Positions 6,931 to 14,681 of a stretch of 26,292 nt of DNA are shown one piece after another. Position 1 is the first letter of the stretch. Every line of letters begins with the position of its first letter. The stretch covers positions 1-26,292 of the forward strand of contig JBEKBJ010000074.1 in assembly GCA_050015455.1 (NCBI GenBank), in the 5' to 3' direction. Below the pieces are notes generated by a model. That model was not told the origin of the DNA and did not search any database. It was given only the letters and a program-made list of their open reading frames with translations. The position numbers were made by a program, and so were the translations under genes. This stretch comes from JAGDMS01 sp050015455. Lineage in GTDB: Bacteria; Desulfobacterota; Binatia; HRBIN30.

Positions 6931-7194
6931 TCAGCCGCCCGCCGCAGCTTTGAGGAAGACCACGGTGTCGCCGTCGGCGACGGCCGTGCTCATGCCCTGG
7001 CGGTAATTGATCAGGACGCCATTGACCACCATGGCGGCGACCCGGGTGAGCTTCTCGAAGTCCGCCCCGCGCTCGCCGAACTTGTCGCGCGTTATCCGCA
7101 CGACATCCTGCACGGTGTGCGCCCCGTCGATGTCGAAGCTGCGGACACCGAGCGCCTTGCTCATGTCGTAGGTGAGTTCGACTGTGATGCTCAT
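6931..7194 (-). CDS. MoaD/ThiS-like sulfur carrier protein
   Basis: An 87-residue ubiquitin-fold protein ending in the diagnostic Gly-Gly (KAAAGG). It has the usual hydrophobic pattern: MSITVELTYDM at the start, then AAMVVNGVLIN and ADGDTVVFLKA. Such proteins carry sulfur as a C-terminal thiocarboxylate for molybdopterin or thiamin synthesis. AOR-family tungsten or molybdenum oxidoreductases are often followed by a MoaD-like gene. Here the AOR gene lies directly upstream on the same strand, so a role in pterin cofactor supply is likely. I chose the ATG at 7194; a longer frame to 7284 has no family support and would run into the repeat. AGGGG lies about nine bases upstream of the ATG. Confidence 0.85.
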   Translation of the reverse strand: MSITVELTYDMSKALGVRSFDIDGAHTVQDVVRITRDKFGERGADFEKLTRVAAMVVNGVLINYRQGMSTAVADGDTVVFLKAAAGG

Positions 7195-7228
7195 GGATGA
7201 TGCCCCTATCTTCTCTTTCTCGCGAGAC

Positions 7229-7352
7229 GCCCCTCGATACGCAGCCAAAAAACGGCAGCTACTCGGGGTGACCGGATTTGACATTTGATCTTCAAGGCGT
7301 TTGTCCGTTCGTCCCGAGTAGGCCGCGTCTTCTCAGCGGCCGTATCGAGGGA
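7229..7352. repeat. REPIN-like doublet, locus A
   Basis: Two stem-loop units lie in inverted orientation in the 199-bp gap between the AOR and MoaD-like genes. Unit A1 (about 7229-7270) reads CCCCTCGATACGCAGCC, then loop, then GGCAGCTACTCGGGG. Unit A2 (7311-7352) reads GTCCCGAGTAGGCCGC, then loop, then GCGGCCGTATCGAGGGAC, with outer GTCCC/GGGAC and inner GGCCGC/GCGGCC pairing. About 40 nt separate them. The same paired layout recurs at about 12.61 and 16.02 kb. Confidence 0.8.
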
Positions 7353-7393
7353 CTATCCGCATTCATCGACAGTCTCCGGAGGGGAGGAAGCAA

Positions 7394-9277
7394 CTAAACT
7401 TTCACCTGCAGCCGCTCCAGCGTGCGCTTCGTCGGCACGCCGTCGGCGTCCCAGCCACGATTCTTGTAGTAACGCGGCAGCAACTGCGGCAGCGGGTGGC
7501 CGCCACTCATGTGCTTGAAGGTCGACTCGTGCAACAGCCGGAACGGGAGCGTATCGTCCTTGGCCGTGAACCCCTCGCGCATGTTGAACATGCGCTCGAG
7601 ATTGAAGATGCGGCCGCCGATCTCCTGCAGGTGCCCCGAGGACATGCGCTCCCCGGTCACGTAGGTCAGCCACTTCTCCCACCACATCATCGGCATGCCT
7701 TTGATGCTCATCAGCTTGCGGAACACCGGCCCGCTGTTCTCGAAGATCGTCGTCGCCAGCTTGTAGGTGAAGGAGTTGGGATTCATGTTGTGAATTGGTT
7801 TCAGGATCATGCCGTAGGTGGTGAACATGCACAGGACCATCGAGTTGATGGTGCAGGCGAGGTTCTGCTGAATGATCGGGATCTCCGCCTTGAGCTTCAG
7901 GTTCTGCGGATTGATGGTGAACGGGCCGACCGATTCCAGGTACATACTGGCGCCCTGGATGTGGCAACCGCCACGGTTGGTGGTCGCGTACTCGACGCCC
8001 TGCGCGAAGGAGCCGCGCGGATCGTAGGCCGACAGCTCCAGGCCTTTGACGTGGATGGCGAACTCCTTGCCGCCGTACTTCTCGCTCATGCGCTTCACGC
8101 CCTCGGCGAGGTCGTTGCCCAAGCCGCGGCGGAGGCCGATGTCCTTGATCATATCGCTGACGCCGCTCGCATCACCGAAGTGCAGGCCGGACTCCAACAT
8201 GCCGCGTTCCTGCAGCTCCATGGTGAAGCCCAAGACCGACCCGAGAGTGATGGTGTCCATGCCGTAGTCGTCAGCCAGGTAGCTCCACTCCGCCACCTTC
8301 TTGATGTCGGGGATCTCCAGGTTGCTGCCCATGAGGCCGATGGTCTCGTACTCCGGGCCCTTCACCCGCCCCACCCCTTCGACCATCACGTCGCGCCCGC
8401 AGGTCACTGGGCAGTGCATGCAGCTCGACTTGACACCGACCAACTCGTGCTCGGCCATGTACTCGCCTGAGATGCTCATGGCGTCCTTGAAATGGCCGTA
8501 CTTGAAGTTGTGCGTCGGGATGATGTTGCGGGCGTTGGTGGTGTTGACGATGTTGGCGGTACCGCAGCGGTGCAGCAAATCGCCGAGCACCGGGTGGTCG
8601 CGAAACAGCTCGCGCACCCACTTGGTGTACTCTTTGAACTTCTGCTCGTCGTCCATCTCCAGCTTGTGCGAGCCATCAACGGAGATGGCTTTCACTTTCT
8701 TCGAGCCCATGACGGCGCCGACGCCGGTACGGCCGGCGATGCGTTCGTTGGACACGATGCCGGCGTAGCGCACCAGGTTTTCGCCCGCCTGGCCGATGAC
8801 GGCGTGGTGCTTCTTCTTACCAAGCGCTTCCTGCGTGGCGTAGGTCCCTTTGCCCCAGAGGTCGGCGGCATCGATGAAGCTGACTTGGCTGCGGTCGCCG
8901 TCGATGGCGAGCCGGACCGGCTTGGCGGATTGGTGCTTCAGGATGAGGATGTCGATGCCGCCGCGTTTCATGCCGTAGGCAAACGACCCACCGCACGCGG
9001 CGTTGCCGATGGCGCCGGTGAGCGGGCTCTTGCAGACGACGGCGAAGCGGTTCGATTGCGGTGCCACCGATCCGTTGAGCGGGCCGGTGGCAAAGATGAG
9101 CGGGTTCGCCGGACCGAGCGGATCGATGCCGGGCTCGGTCATATCGTAGAGCAGCCGGGTGCCATAGCCTTTGCCCCCGATGTACAGCCGAGCGGTCTGG
9201 TCATCGAGCGGCTTAAACGCGAACGTCTGATTGGCCAGATCAACTTCGAGAATGCGGCCAGCGTAACCTTTGATCAT
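7394..9277 (-). CDS. Aldehyde:ferredoxin oxidoreductase family protein (tungsten/molybdenum pterin, 4Fe-4S)
   Basis: A 627-residue AOR-family enzyme. The N-terminal domain shows GGKGYGTRLLYD, ATGPLNGS and NAACGGSFAYGMKRGGIDILI, which are typical pterin-binding regions. C286-x2-C289-x3-C293 (SCMHCPVTCGRD) supplies three 4Fe-4S ligands. The fourth is likely C475 or C483 in the LACTINSMVLC segment. Later signatures are DDYGMDTITLG, KGLELSAYDPRG and TTNRGGCH. Members oxidise aldehydes to acids with ferredoxin; related enzymes such as BamB reduce benzoyl-CoA. Substrate cannot be told here. I start at the ATG at 9277 because family members begin with a GYAGRILEVDL-like sequence, and GGGAG lies 7 nt upstream; the longer frame to 9589 is not family-like. 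A MoaD-like gene follows on the same strand. Confidence 0.95.
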   Translation of the reverse strand: MIKGYAGRILEVDLANQTFAFKPLDDQTARLYIGGKGYGTRLLYDMTEPGIDPLGPANPLIFATGPLNGSVAPQSNRFAVVCKSPLTGAIGNAACGGSFAYGMKRGGIDILILKHQSAKPVRLAIDGDRSQVSFIDAADLWGKGTYATQEALGKKKHHAVIGQAGENLVRYAGIVSNERIAGRTGVGAVMGSKKVKAISVDGSHKLEMDDEQKFKEYTKWVRELFRDHPVLGDLLHRCGTANIVNTTNARNIIPTHNFKYGHFKDAMSISGEYMAEHELVGVKSSCMHCPVTCGRDVMVEGVGRVKGPEYETIGLMGSNLEIPDIKKVAEWSYLADDYGMDTITLGSVLGFTMELQERGMLESGLHFGDASGVSDMIKDIGLRRGLGNDLAEGVKRMSEKYGGKEFAIHVKGLELSAYDPRGSFAQGVEYATTNRGGCHIQGASMYLESVGPFTINPQNLKLKAEIPIIQQNLACTINSMVLCMFTTYGMILKPIHNMNPNSFTYKLATTIFENSGPVFRKLMSIKGMPMMWWEKWLTYVTGERMSSGHLQEIGGRIFNLERMFNMREGFTAKDDTLPFRLLHESTFKHMSGGHPLPQLLPRYYKNRGWDADGVPTKRTLERLQVKV

Positions 9278-9570
9278 CAAACAACTCCCACCCCGTTCTT
9301 GTAGCCATGGTGCACGACGGTAATCAACTGCGATCTGCGATCGGAACCCAAATACCAATCGGCGCCTGGCTGATATCAGCCATCTTCGGCTGATTTCGGC
9401 TAAGGCGATTGCCTTCCTGAGTTCATGTATCGCCCGGCCGGACGCGCCTACCACGGTGAATTTGCAAGGTTTTTTTAGAGTTCGCAGGGCTGCGTCAAGT
9501 CTGGCCTGAGTCTTGCGTATGGGATAAACTGTCCAGCTATGGCTGGTCAGCGAGCGGGGAGGAACCGCGG
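9278..9570. promoter_or_regulatory. Divergent intergenic region with a 16-bp palindrome
   Basis: This 293-bp region separates the divergent AOR and membrane-protein genes. It contains the perfect 16-bp palindrome TGGCTGATATCAGCCA (9367-9382), followed by two further half-site-like stretches, TTCGGCTGATTTCGGCTA. A regulator controlling the AOR gene could bind here, about 90 bp from its start. No clear sigma-70 boxes were identified. Confidence 0.4.
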
Positions 9571-9975
9571 ATGTCAGGTGTGATCGCACGCAGCCGAGGC
9601 GAATCGGTCGGTGCTTCCGACCCGCGCCCTACATCTGTGCTGACGCCGGCGCGGGCGCCGCGGAGCCTGCTCTACGATCTCCTTTTGCTCAATATCGCGC
9701 TACAGCTTTTCGACGGCATGGCGACGTATGCCGGCGTCCACATGGGGGTGCCGGAGGCGAACCAACTCTTGTGTAACTCGTTCGCCATGTGGGGGGTCGG
9801 TCCGAGCCTGATTCTGTTCAAGGCGTTCGCCTGCGGCCTGTTGCTGCTGCTGTACCGCTACACTGCTGAGCAGATCGGGCGTCCGGCGTTGATGTTGCCG
9901 GCCGCAGTCTACTGCTTATTGTCGTTGCTTCCGTGGTGGGCAAAGCTGCTCTCGTTGGCGCTGCCCCTCTGCTGA
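9571..9975 (+). CDS. Small membrane protein (DUF5658-like)
   Basis: A 134-residue inner-membrane protein. After a polar N-terminus of about 33 residues come hydrophobic segments at roughly 34-52 (LLYDLLLLNIALQLFDGMAT), 78-98 (GPSLILFKAFACGLLLLLYRY) and 108-130. The pattern LNIALQLFDGMATYAGVHMGVPEANQLL, with an acidic residue in the first helix and an EANxLL loop, resembles DUF5658 proteins, whose function is unknown. GGAGG lies upstream of the ATG at 9571. It stands alone between the divergent AOR gene and the convergent acyl-CoA synthetase gene. Confidence 0.7.
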   Translation: MSGVIARSRGESVGASDPRPTSVLTPARAPRSLLYDLLLLNIALQLFDGMATYAGVHMGVPEANQLLCNSFAMWGVGPSLILFKAFACGLLLLLYRYTAEQIGRPALMLPAAVYCLLSLLPWWAKLLSLALPLC

Positions 9976-10139
9976 GCAATCAGTCCTCTTCGTACAATCA
10001 ACCGGGCGGAGATCGCGCGGTCGGTAGTCACCGCGTGCCCCCCTGTTTGCAATGTCACTACCAGATTTGCACCGGCAAGGCCGACTCGGGGGCGAGAGCA
10101 CCATAGATGACTTCCTCGCGATTACTGCAACAGGCCCCG

Positions 10140-11846
10140 TCACTCCAGCGCGTCGTCGGCGAAGTAACCCGCTCCGCCTCCGCGCAGTTGATCTTTGAGG
10201 ATCTTTCCCGCCGGGTTGCGCGGCAGGGGCCGCTCGCTGATCTCGATGATCTCCGGCACCTTGAAAGACGCCAGACGCGCGGCGACGTGCGCGCGCACCG
10301 CCTCGACGGTGAGTGTTGCACCCCGCACCGGGTACAGGATGGCCTTGACACGTTCACCCAACTCCGGGTCGGGGACACCGATGACGGCGGCCTCGTCGAT
10401 CTGCGGGTGCTCGGCCAGGCAGTTCTCGATCTCGACGCTGTAGACGTTCTCGCCGCCGCGGATGATGATGTCTTTGGTGCGGTCGACGAGATAGTAGAAA
10501 CCGTCCGCATCGCGGTAGCCGACGTCGCCGGTGTACAGCCAGCCGTCGCAGATGGCGGCGGCGGTCGCCTCGGGATCGGCCCAGTAACCGGGTGTGATCG
10601 TCGGTCCATAAAGCGAGATCTCGCCCAGTGCGCCGTCCGCCACTTGGTGGCCGTCGCCGTCGACGATCTTGACGTCGAAGTAAGGCAACGGATGCCCCAC
10701 CGAGGTCGGGTGCTTTCGCAGGTCCTCGCCCCCGTTCATCATGATGACGCCGTGGGTCTCGGTCATGCCGTAAACGGTGGCCAAGCTCGGCTCGACCGGG
10801 AGCACAACGCGCGCCCGGGCGAGCGTCTCCGGCGCGGCCGGCGCTCCACCGACGGAGATGCGCGTCAGACTTGTGAGATCGTACTTGTCCAGCTCCGGAC
10901 AGTTCACCACCCGGTGCAAGACCGTCGGCACCGCGCCCCAGGTCGTGATGCGCTCGTGCTCGATCAGAGCCAACACCTTCTCGGAATCGAGCCGGCCTTC
11001 GGTGAACACGACTTTGACGCCTGCCGTCATGGCCGTGCACAAACCGGTGTGCAGTCCGGCGACATGGAATAATGGCGAGGTTAAGAGCCCCGCCGGCTGC
11101 GAGCCGTCGGTGGGCAGCGGGCTGGCGCCGCCGAGCATGGCGCCGATCATGCCGTGCGCGATGATGCCGTGCACCTGGGCGATGGTGCCGCGGTGCGTGG
11201 TGATGCAGCCCTTCGGGCGGCCGGTCGTTCCCGAGGTGTACATGATGACGAACGGATCGTCCTCCTCGATGGGATCCGTCGGCGCCTCGTCACCGGCGCA
11301 GACAAGGTCGGCAACCGACTGAGTGCCGGCCGGCGGATTGCCGCCGCTGTAGAACACGTGCTTGAGCGTCGGGATCTCCCCGATCAACGGGCGCACCCGC
11401 GGAAATAGGCGATCGTCGACTACGAGGAAGCGGCTGCCGGAATCGGCCAGGCCGTAAGCGATCTCGTTTTGCACCCACCAGCCGTTGAGACCGACGACGA
11501 TGCCGCCGATAGACGTCGCGCCGAACAGCGTGATGACCCAGTCGATGCTGTTGTATGCCAGGATGGCGAGGCGATCGCCGCGGCGAAAACCGTGCGCTTT
11601 GAGGCGTGCTGCCGTTCCCCACACCAGCCGCCGGAACTCACCGTAAGTGATCCGGCGCGCGCCTTGAACCAGGAACTCACGGTCGCCGTAGTTCGCTACG
11701 GTTTCGACCTTCTCGCGCAGCGAGCGCTCGCGCGCCGCGAAGTTCTTCATCGGCAAGCCACGGACGTTTTCGACAACCAGTTCGAACGGCCCGCCCGGTC
11801 CTGTCATTTGGGCCAGGACTTCCTCGTGCGTCATGTTGGCGGCCAT
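10140..11846 (-). CDS. AMP-dependent acyl-CoA synthetase/ligase (class I adenylate-forming)
   Basis: A 568-residue adenylate-forming enzyme that activates a carboxylic acid with ATP and transfers it to CoA. All core motifs are present: IMYTSGTTGRPKG (about residues 200-213, ATP loop), YGMTETHG, GWLYTGDVGYRD, DRTKDIIIRGGENVYSVEIE (hinge region) and the C-terminal PRNPAGKILK with the catalytic Lys. Length and motif set fit FadD-like fatty or aromatic acyl-CoA ligases, but the substrate cannot be read from sequence. The start is uncertain. The ATG at 11846 has AGGAG almost touching it, while a second ATG at 11834 lies 13 nt after that AGGAG. An acyl-CoA dehydrogenase gene lies 2.8 kb away, hinting at a shared acyl-CoA pathway. 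Confidence 0.93.
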   Translation of the reverse strand: MAANMTHEEVLAQMTGPGGPFELVVENVRGLPMKNFAARERSLREKVETVANYGDREFLVQGARRITYGEFRRLVWGTAARLKAHGFRRGDRLAILAYNSIDWVITLFGATSIGGIVVGLNGWWVQNEIAYGLADSGSRFLVVDDRLFPRVRPLIGEIPTLKHVFYSGGNPPAGTQSVADLVCAGDEAPTDPIEEDDPFVIMYTSGTTGRPKGCITTHRGTIAQVHGIIAHGMIGAMLGGASPLPTDGSQPAGLLTSPLFHVAGLHTGLCTAMTAGVKVVFTEGRLDSEKVLALIEHERITTWGAVPTVLHRVVNCPELDKYDLTSLTRISVGGAPAAPETLARARVVLPVEPSLATVYGMTETHGVIMMNGGEDLRKHPTSVGHPLPYFDVKIVDGDGHQVADGALGEISLYGPTITPGYWADPEATAAAICDGWLYTGDVGYRDADGFYYLVDRTKDIIIRGGENVYSVEIENCLAEHPQIDEAAVIGVPDPELGERVKAILYPVRGATLTVEAVRAHVAARLASFKVPEIIEISERPLPRNPAGKILKDQLRGGGAGYFADDALE

Positions 11847-12014
11847 TCTCCTAGAGTTTCGTGTCTCAGCCCCGATCGACTCGGGCCCCGCCCCCGTACC
11901 TCTAACACCAAACGAGGAAGGTCGACAATCTCACCGGACGGCTGGGGTATACCCCATATGCGCGCGGCGACTCCGCTTGGCTTTGCCAATCCGTCGGAGT
12001 ATCGCCATAGCGTA

Positions 12015-12248
12015 ATGGGCTTCGACATCGTCGGCGAGATCACGGACATCGAGATCATCGCGGTTGGCCCTGGGGTCCGATTGGCCTCACAGCTCCGGAA
12101 GCGCTATGGTAAGGTGCGGTGGAGGAAGCTGAAGGGAACGGCAACTGTGCGCTTGTCGGACGGAACGTTCCGAGTGGCTGAGGTCCACTGGTTCCAAGCG
12201 CACGGAGTCGGAAAGAAGAAGATGAGGGTAAAGCGGTTCCTCGACTGA
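12015..12248 (+). CDS. Hypothetical small basic protein, first of a pair
   Basis: A 77-residue protein, MGFDIVGEITDIEIIAV at the start and MRVKRFLD at the end. It has a strongly basic centre (LRKRYGKVRWRKLKG) and a VHWFQAHGVGKKK segment. I recall this type only as an uncharacterised small protein that often travels with the kind of protein encoded next. The ATG at 12015 is preferred because the recalled homologues begin there; an in-frame ATG at 11958 would add 19 residues. Five bases separate its stop from the next ATG, so the two form an operon. Confidence 0.65.
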   Translation: MGFDIVGEITDIEIIAVGPGVRLASQLRKRYGKVRWRKLKGTATVRLSDGTFRVAEVHWFQAHGVGKKKMRVKRFLD

Positions 12249-12253
12249 GAGCC

Positions 12254-12487
12254 ATGGCAAAGCGGCGAAACTCCCACGCGCACTTCGCGATCTGCATCCG
12301 TACCGACGATCCCGATCTGTTGACGCCCCGGATGATCTATCGCGTCCTGCCTGACGCGAGTGCGGAACGCTCCCGGTTTCTCCGTGTGATCGACAACGAA
12401 GGTGAAGACTACCTGTACCCGGCCGACTACTTCATGTTCGTTGAGTTGCCCGCTGCCGTTGAGCGCGCCTTACTGCGGGCATCCTGA
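12254..12487 (+). CDS. Hypothetical small protein, second of a pair
   Basis: A 77-residue protein beginning MAKRRNSHAHFAICI. It contains MIYRVLPDASAERSRFLRVIDNEGEDYLYPADYFMFVELP and ends in VERALLRAS. The RVIDNEGEDYLYP pattern is found in widespread small proteins of unknown function, often beside toxin-antitoxin-like or mobile genes. The size, spacing (5 bp after the upstream stop) and equal length of the partner suggest a two-component module. No enzymatic motif is visible, and a toxin-antitoxin role would be speculation. Confidence 0.7.
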   Translation: MAKRRNSHAHFAICIRTDDPDLLTPRMIYRVLPDASAERSRFLRVIDNEGEDYLYPADYFMFVELPAAVERALLRAS

Positions 12488-12807
12488 AAGTTCCGCCAGG
12501 CGCCATCGCTGGCGACCGAAGCCGATCCGCGCGACGAGGGCGCCGGGTGCGTATTCACGGCACGTGGGCGAACGCAGTTCATGACTGCTGACGATCTTCT
12601 CCAGCGGGCGCCCTTCGAGACGCCGCCAGGAAAAGGCGGCTCCTCAGGGCGAGCGAAAGATTTTTCTCTCTATTCAATAACAACACCGCTCGGGCTGAGG
12701 AGGCCCCGTCTTCCCAGGGGCCGTCTCGAAACCCCACCGCTGAGTTTATCTACCAAAACTCTCAGCAGTGATGAGAGAAACTGCACCGGCTGGCCCATCC
12801 AGAAGGT
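12488..12807. other. Convergent intergenic region holding REPIN-like locus B
   Basis: No gene is supported in these 320 bases between two converging genes. Besides the doublet at 12610-12737 there is an AT-rich patch with T-runs (12656-12684). There is also an inverted pair, AACTCTCAGCAG near 12758 against CTGAGTTT near 12739. Stem-loops followed by T-rich DNA could terminate both neighbouring transcripts. Confidence 0.5.
12610..12737. repeat. REPIN-like doublet, locus B
   Basis: Unit B1 (12610-12650) reads GCCCTTCGAGACGCCGCC, then loop, then GGCGGCTCCTCAGGGC, with GCCCT/AGGGC outer and GCCGCC/GGCGGC inner pairing. Unit B2 (about 12691-12737) has inner GGCCCC (12702-12707) paired with GGGGCC (12717-12722), followed by GTCTCGAAACCCC. 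The two face each other about 40 nt apart, as at locus A. B1 is followed by AAAGATTTTT, reminiscent of a terminator. Confidence 0.8.
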
Positions 12808-13074
12808 TCACGCGGGCTTCGTTCCGAGCACGAACTCGTCCGTGTGATTGGCCAGGGCCTCGCTCGCCAGCTGTACGGCTTCGCCAATGGCTTCGCGAGT
12901 GATGGTGCGGTTCCATTCTTCGATGATGGTTTCCCACGCCATCCCGCTGGCCACTTGTTCGAGCACGTCGGCCACGCGCACGCGCGTGCCGCGGAAAGTC
13001 GGCTTGCCGTGACAGATCCGAGGATCACTCACAACATGGCGCCCCAGAACGCGCACTTCCGACCCGTCCTTCAT
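12808..13074 (-). CDS. DUF433 antitoxin-like protein, apparently orphan
   Basis: An 88-residue protein of the DUF433 (VapB45-like) family. It contains VLGRHVVSDPRICHGKPTFRGTRVRVADVLEQVASGMAWETIIEEW and a helical tail, ITREAIGEAVQLASEAL. The DPxICxGKPxFRGTRVxV pattern is the family signature and forms a small winged or helix-turn-helix-like DNA-binding fold. Such proteins usually accompany a PIN-like DUF5615 toxin encoded immediately downstream. Here the downstream DNA is the repeat locus, so the toxin is missing. On the minus strand TTGCGC and TATCGT, 17 nt apart, end about nine bases before the ATG at 13074 and may be a near-leaderless promoter. A longer frame to 13182 lacks family support. 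Confidence 0.8.
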   Translation of the reverse strand: MKDGSEVRVLGRHVVSDPRICHGKPTFRGTRVRVADVLEQVASGMAWETIIEEWNRTITREAIGEAVQLASEALANHTDEFVLGTKPA

Positions 13075-13249
13075 GGCATGAACGATAGACCGAGCAGCCT
13101 TCCCGCGCAACGTGCAGGGACAATGGTGACAATCCTTCTTCCTTTGGGAGTCGTACTGGTAGACGGCGTGTGGTAGTTTCACCGCGAAAGACAGGACGGC
13201 AGTCCTTCCACAGGGCTACGCGGGGGTATCCTCAGCCTGGAGGTAAGCA

Positions 13250-13558
13250 ATGTCGGCAGAGATGACAGCGGACCTCAAGAAGCGCCTGCTCGGGGTTTGG
13301 CGGTTCCTGTGCTGGCTCGATAAGGCCAAATGGTGCGCGACGAACATGACGAACGAACTAATATCAATCCCAGGTCTGGTATTCGAGAGACTTCGGCCGG
13401 AGCAGAAGGTGCTTACTCACTGGCTGTGCTACATAGCGGACCAGCAGCGGCCTTCTCGGCAAGTGTGGGGAAAAGGCGGGGCGCTTTTGGCGGAAGTGGT
13501 CGCCGCGTACACGCAAGAGACCAAGCCGCCACTAGATGTCCTCGAACAATTCACTTAA
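13250..13558 (+). CDS. N-terminal part of a split unknown gene
   Basis: A 102-residue product with a strong Shine-Dalgarno (GGAGGT at 13241-13246) before its ATG. Aromatic- and tryptophan-rich helices (GVWRFLCWLDKAKWCATN, KVLTHWLCYIADQQRP) suggest a folded helical domain; I cannot name the family. It ends at TAA (13556-13558). The same frame then stays open for 957 nt into the cysteine-rich part below, and no proper new ribosome binding site lies between. The two parts therefore look like one gene of about 421 codons interrupted by a single nonsense codon. The alternatives are two separate proteins or a sequencing error. Confidence 0.6.
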   Translation: MSAEMTADLKKRLLGVWRFLCWLDKAKWCATNMTNELISIPGLVFERLRPEQKVLTHWLCYIADQQRPSRQVWGKGGALLAEVVAAYTQETKPPLDVLEQFT

Positions 13559-13639
13559 CCCGCTGAGACGCCGCGTGGAGTAGACCGCTTTATCGCGAGA
13601 GAGCAGTGCGGCGCGAAGCAGCGAGACGGCGACGGCCGT

Positions 13640-14515
13640 TTGTCGTTCGCGCCGCGTTTCGGTGCGCACCTCTTCTCCATCGCCCTGACGCTTATAGGGC
13701 TCGATAAATACGGGCGGAGTCTGCCGCAGTACATTGGGGACTACTGGTTCTTCTGTACCTCGGGAAGCTTGTCGGGCAGAGCCACGCATCGGATCGCATT
13801 TCTCCTTTACTTGCTGACCTATTACTTGCCGACCCATACGGATATGAGGACGAAGCTCACTTCGCTGCGCCAGGTCGAATTCGCGCCGGCAGTCAACGAG
13901 AGGCAAAGAGGTGCAGAAAAGATCCTCGACAACGAGGAACTGCTGCGAGAAGAGTACGAATCGTGGTTCAAGCGGCGACGATATCACAAACGGCTCTGGG
14001 CAGCGCTTCGCGATTACCTGAAGCCGGGCACCTTTTTCCAGCCATTGTTCCTTGCAGCACTCAAGGACACGGGCCACTCTGGTATTTCTGAATTCCTTCG
14101 CTCAAAGGAAGCCGAAATCCTTGGCGGCCTTGAGGTGCCGGGCGATGTCTGGAACCGCCGCTTCTTTGAGCAAGTGTTCGGCGCTGATGTCGACCCTAAG
14201 TTCCTCCGTGAATGGTATGAAGCTCTGCGGAAGGATCGGAAGCTTCCGGCTGCCCAGTACCTAGAGCAATTCGACGTGACGTACGAATATTACCCGAACA
14301 TGTGTGAGCGCCGTTCGTACGCGACATGTATCTTTTGTCGTGACAGCCGAATCCGAGAACTCTGCCCGCCTTTCAGCGGGGCAGCATGGCAAGGGAAACT
14401 CTGCCCGGTTGCGGCCTACGTTTGTCGCTACCATTACCCATGCAATCCAGACGGGTGTCCAGTTCGCGAGAAGGAAGCTGACGATCTCTGCTTGAAGGGC
14501 TGTAAGCTCACATGA
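13640..14515 (+). CDS. Cysteine-rich C-terminal part of the split unknown gene
   Basis: The frame is continuous with the upstream 102-residue part, from the codon after TAA at 13556. A TTG at 13640 is the first usable start (291 residues), but it has no good ribosome binding site. The region FAPRFGAHLFSIALTLIGLDKYGRSLPQYIGDYW is followed by long charged helices. From 14303 a tail holds ten cysteines and nearby histidines, including C-x2-C (CIFC), CRYHYPC and CPVREKEADDLCLKGC. This should bind zinc or an iron-sulfur cluster. No enzymatic family is recognised. It lies divergent from the orphan DUF433 gene. Confidence 0.6.
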   Translation: MSFAPRFGAHLFSIALTLIGLDKYGRSLPQYIGDYWFFCTSGSLSGRATHRIAFLLYLLTYYLPTHTDMRTKLTSLRQVEFAPAVNERQRGAEKILDNEELLREEYESWFKRRRYHKRLWAALRDYLKPGTFFQPLFLAALKDTGHSGISEFLRSKEAEILGGLEVPGDVWNRRFFEQVFGADVDPKFLREWYEALRKDRKLPAAQYLEQFDVTYEYYPNMCERRSYATCIFCRDSRIRELCPPFSGAAWQGKLCPVAAYVCRYHYPCNPDGCPVREKEADDLCLKGCKLT

Positions 14516-14681
14516 GCTTGCCCGGCAAAGCGGCTGCGATCGATTGACCGGTTCTCGTGCCGCACCTCGGCAACCAGCGCTGAAGCGCGCTCTCGACCTC
14601 CGTTCCATCAAGCCGGTGCGCATCATCGAAGGCGAGGGCTGAGCGCGCCGGCGGGCATGAGGATCGCCCGTATCTTCATCC

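Noticed and set aside
13556..13558. Stop-codon recoding (selenocysteine or pyrrolysine) in the split gene
   Set aside because: The codon is TAA, whereas those residues use TGA and TAG. A nonsense mutation or sequencing error is simpler.
13532..14077. 181-codon minus-strand frame across the TAA that splits the cysteine-rich gene
   Set aside because: I considered it as a real gene because it bridges the gap between the two parts. It has no Shine-Dalgarno, no domain and overlaps the better plus-strand pattern throughout.
14516..14681. Possible gene remnant ending ALDLRSIKPVRIIEGEG
   Set aside because: It is a short open stretch without start or family match, in a 166-bp gap; the support is too weak to call.
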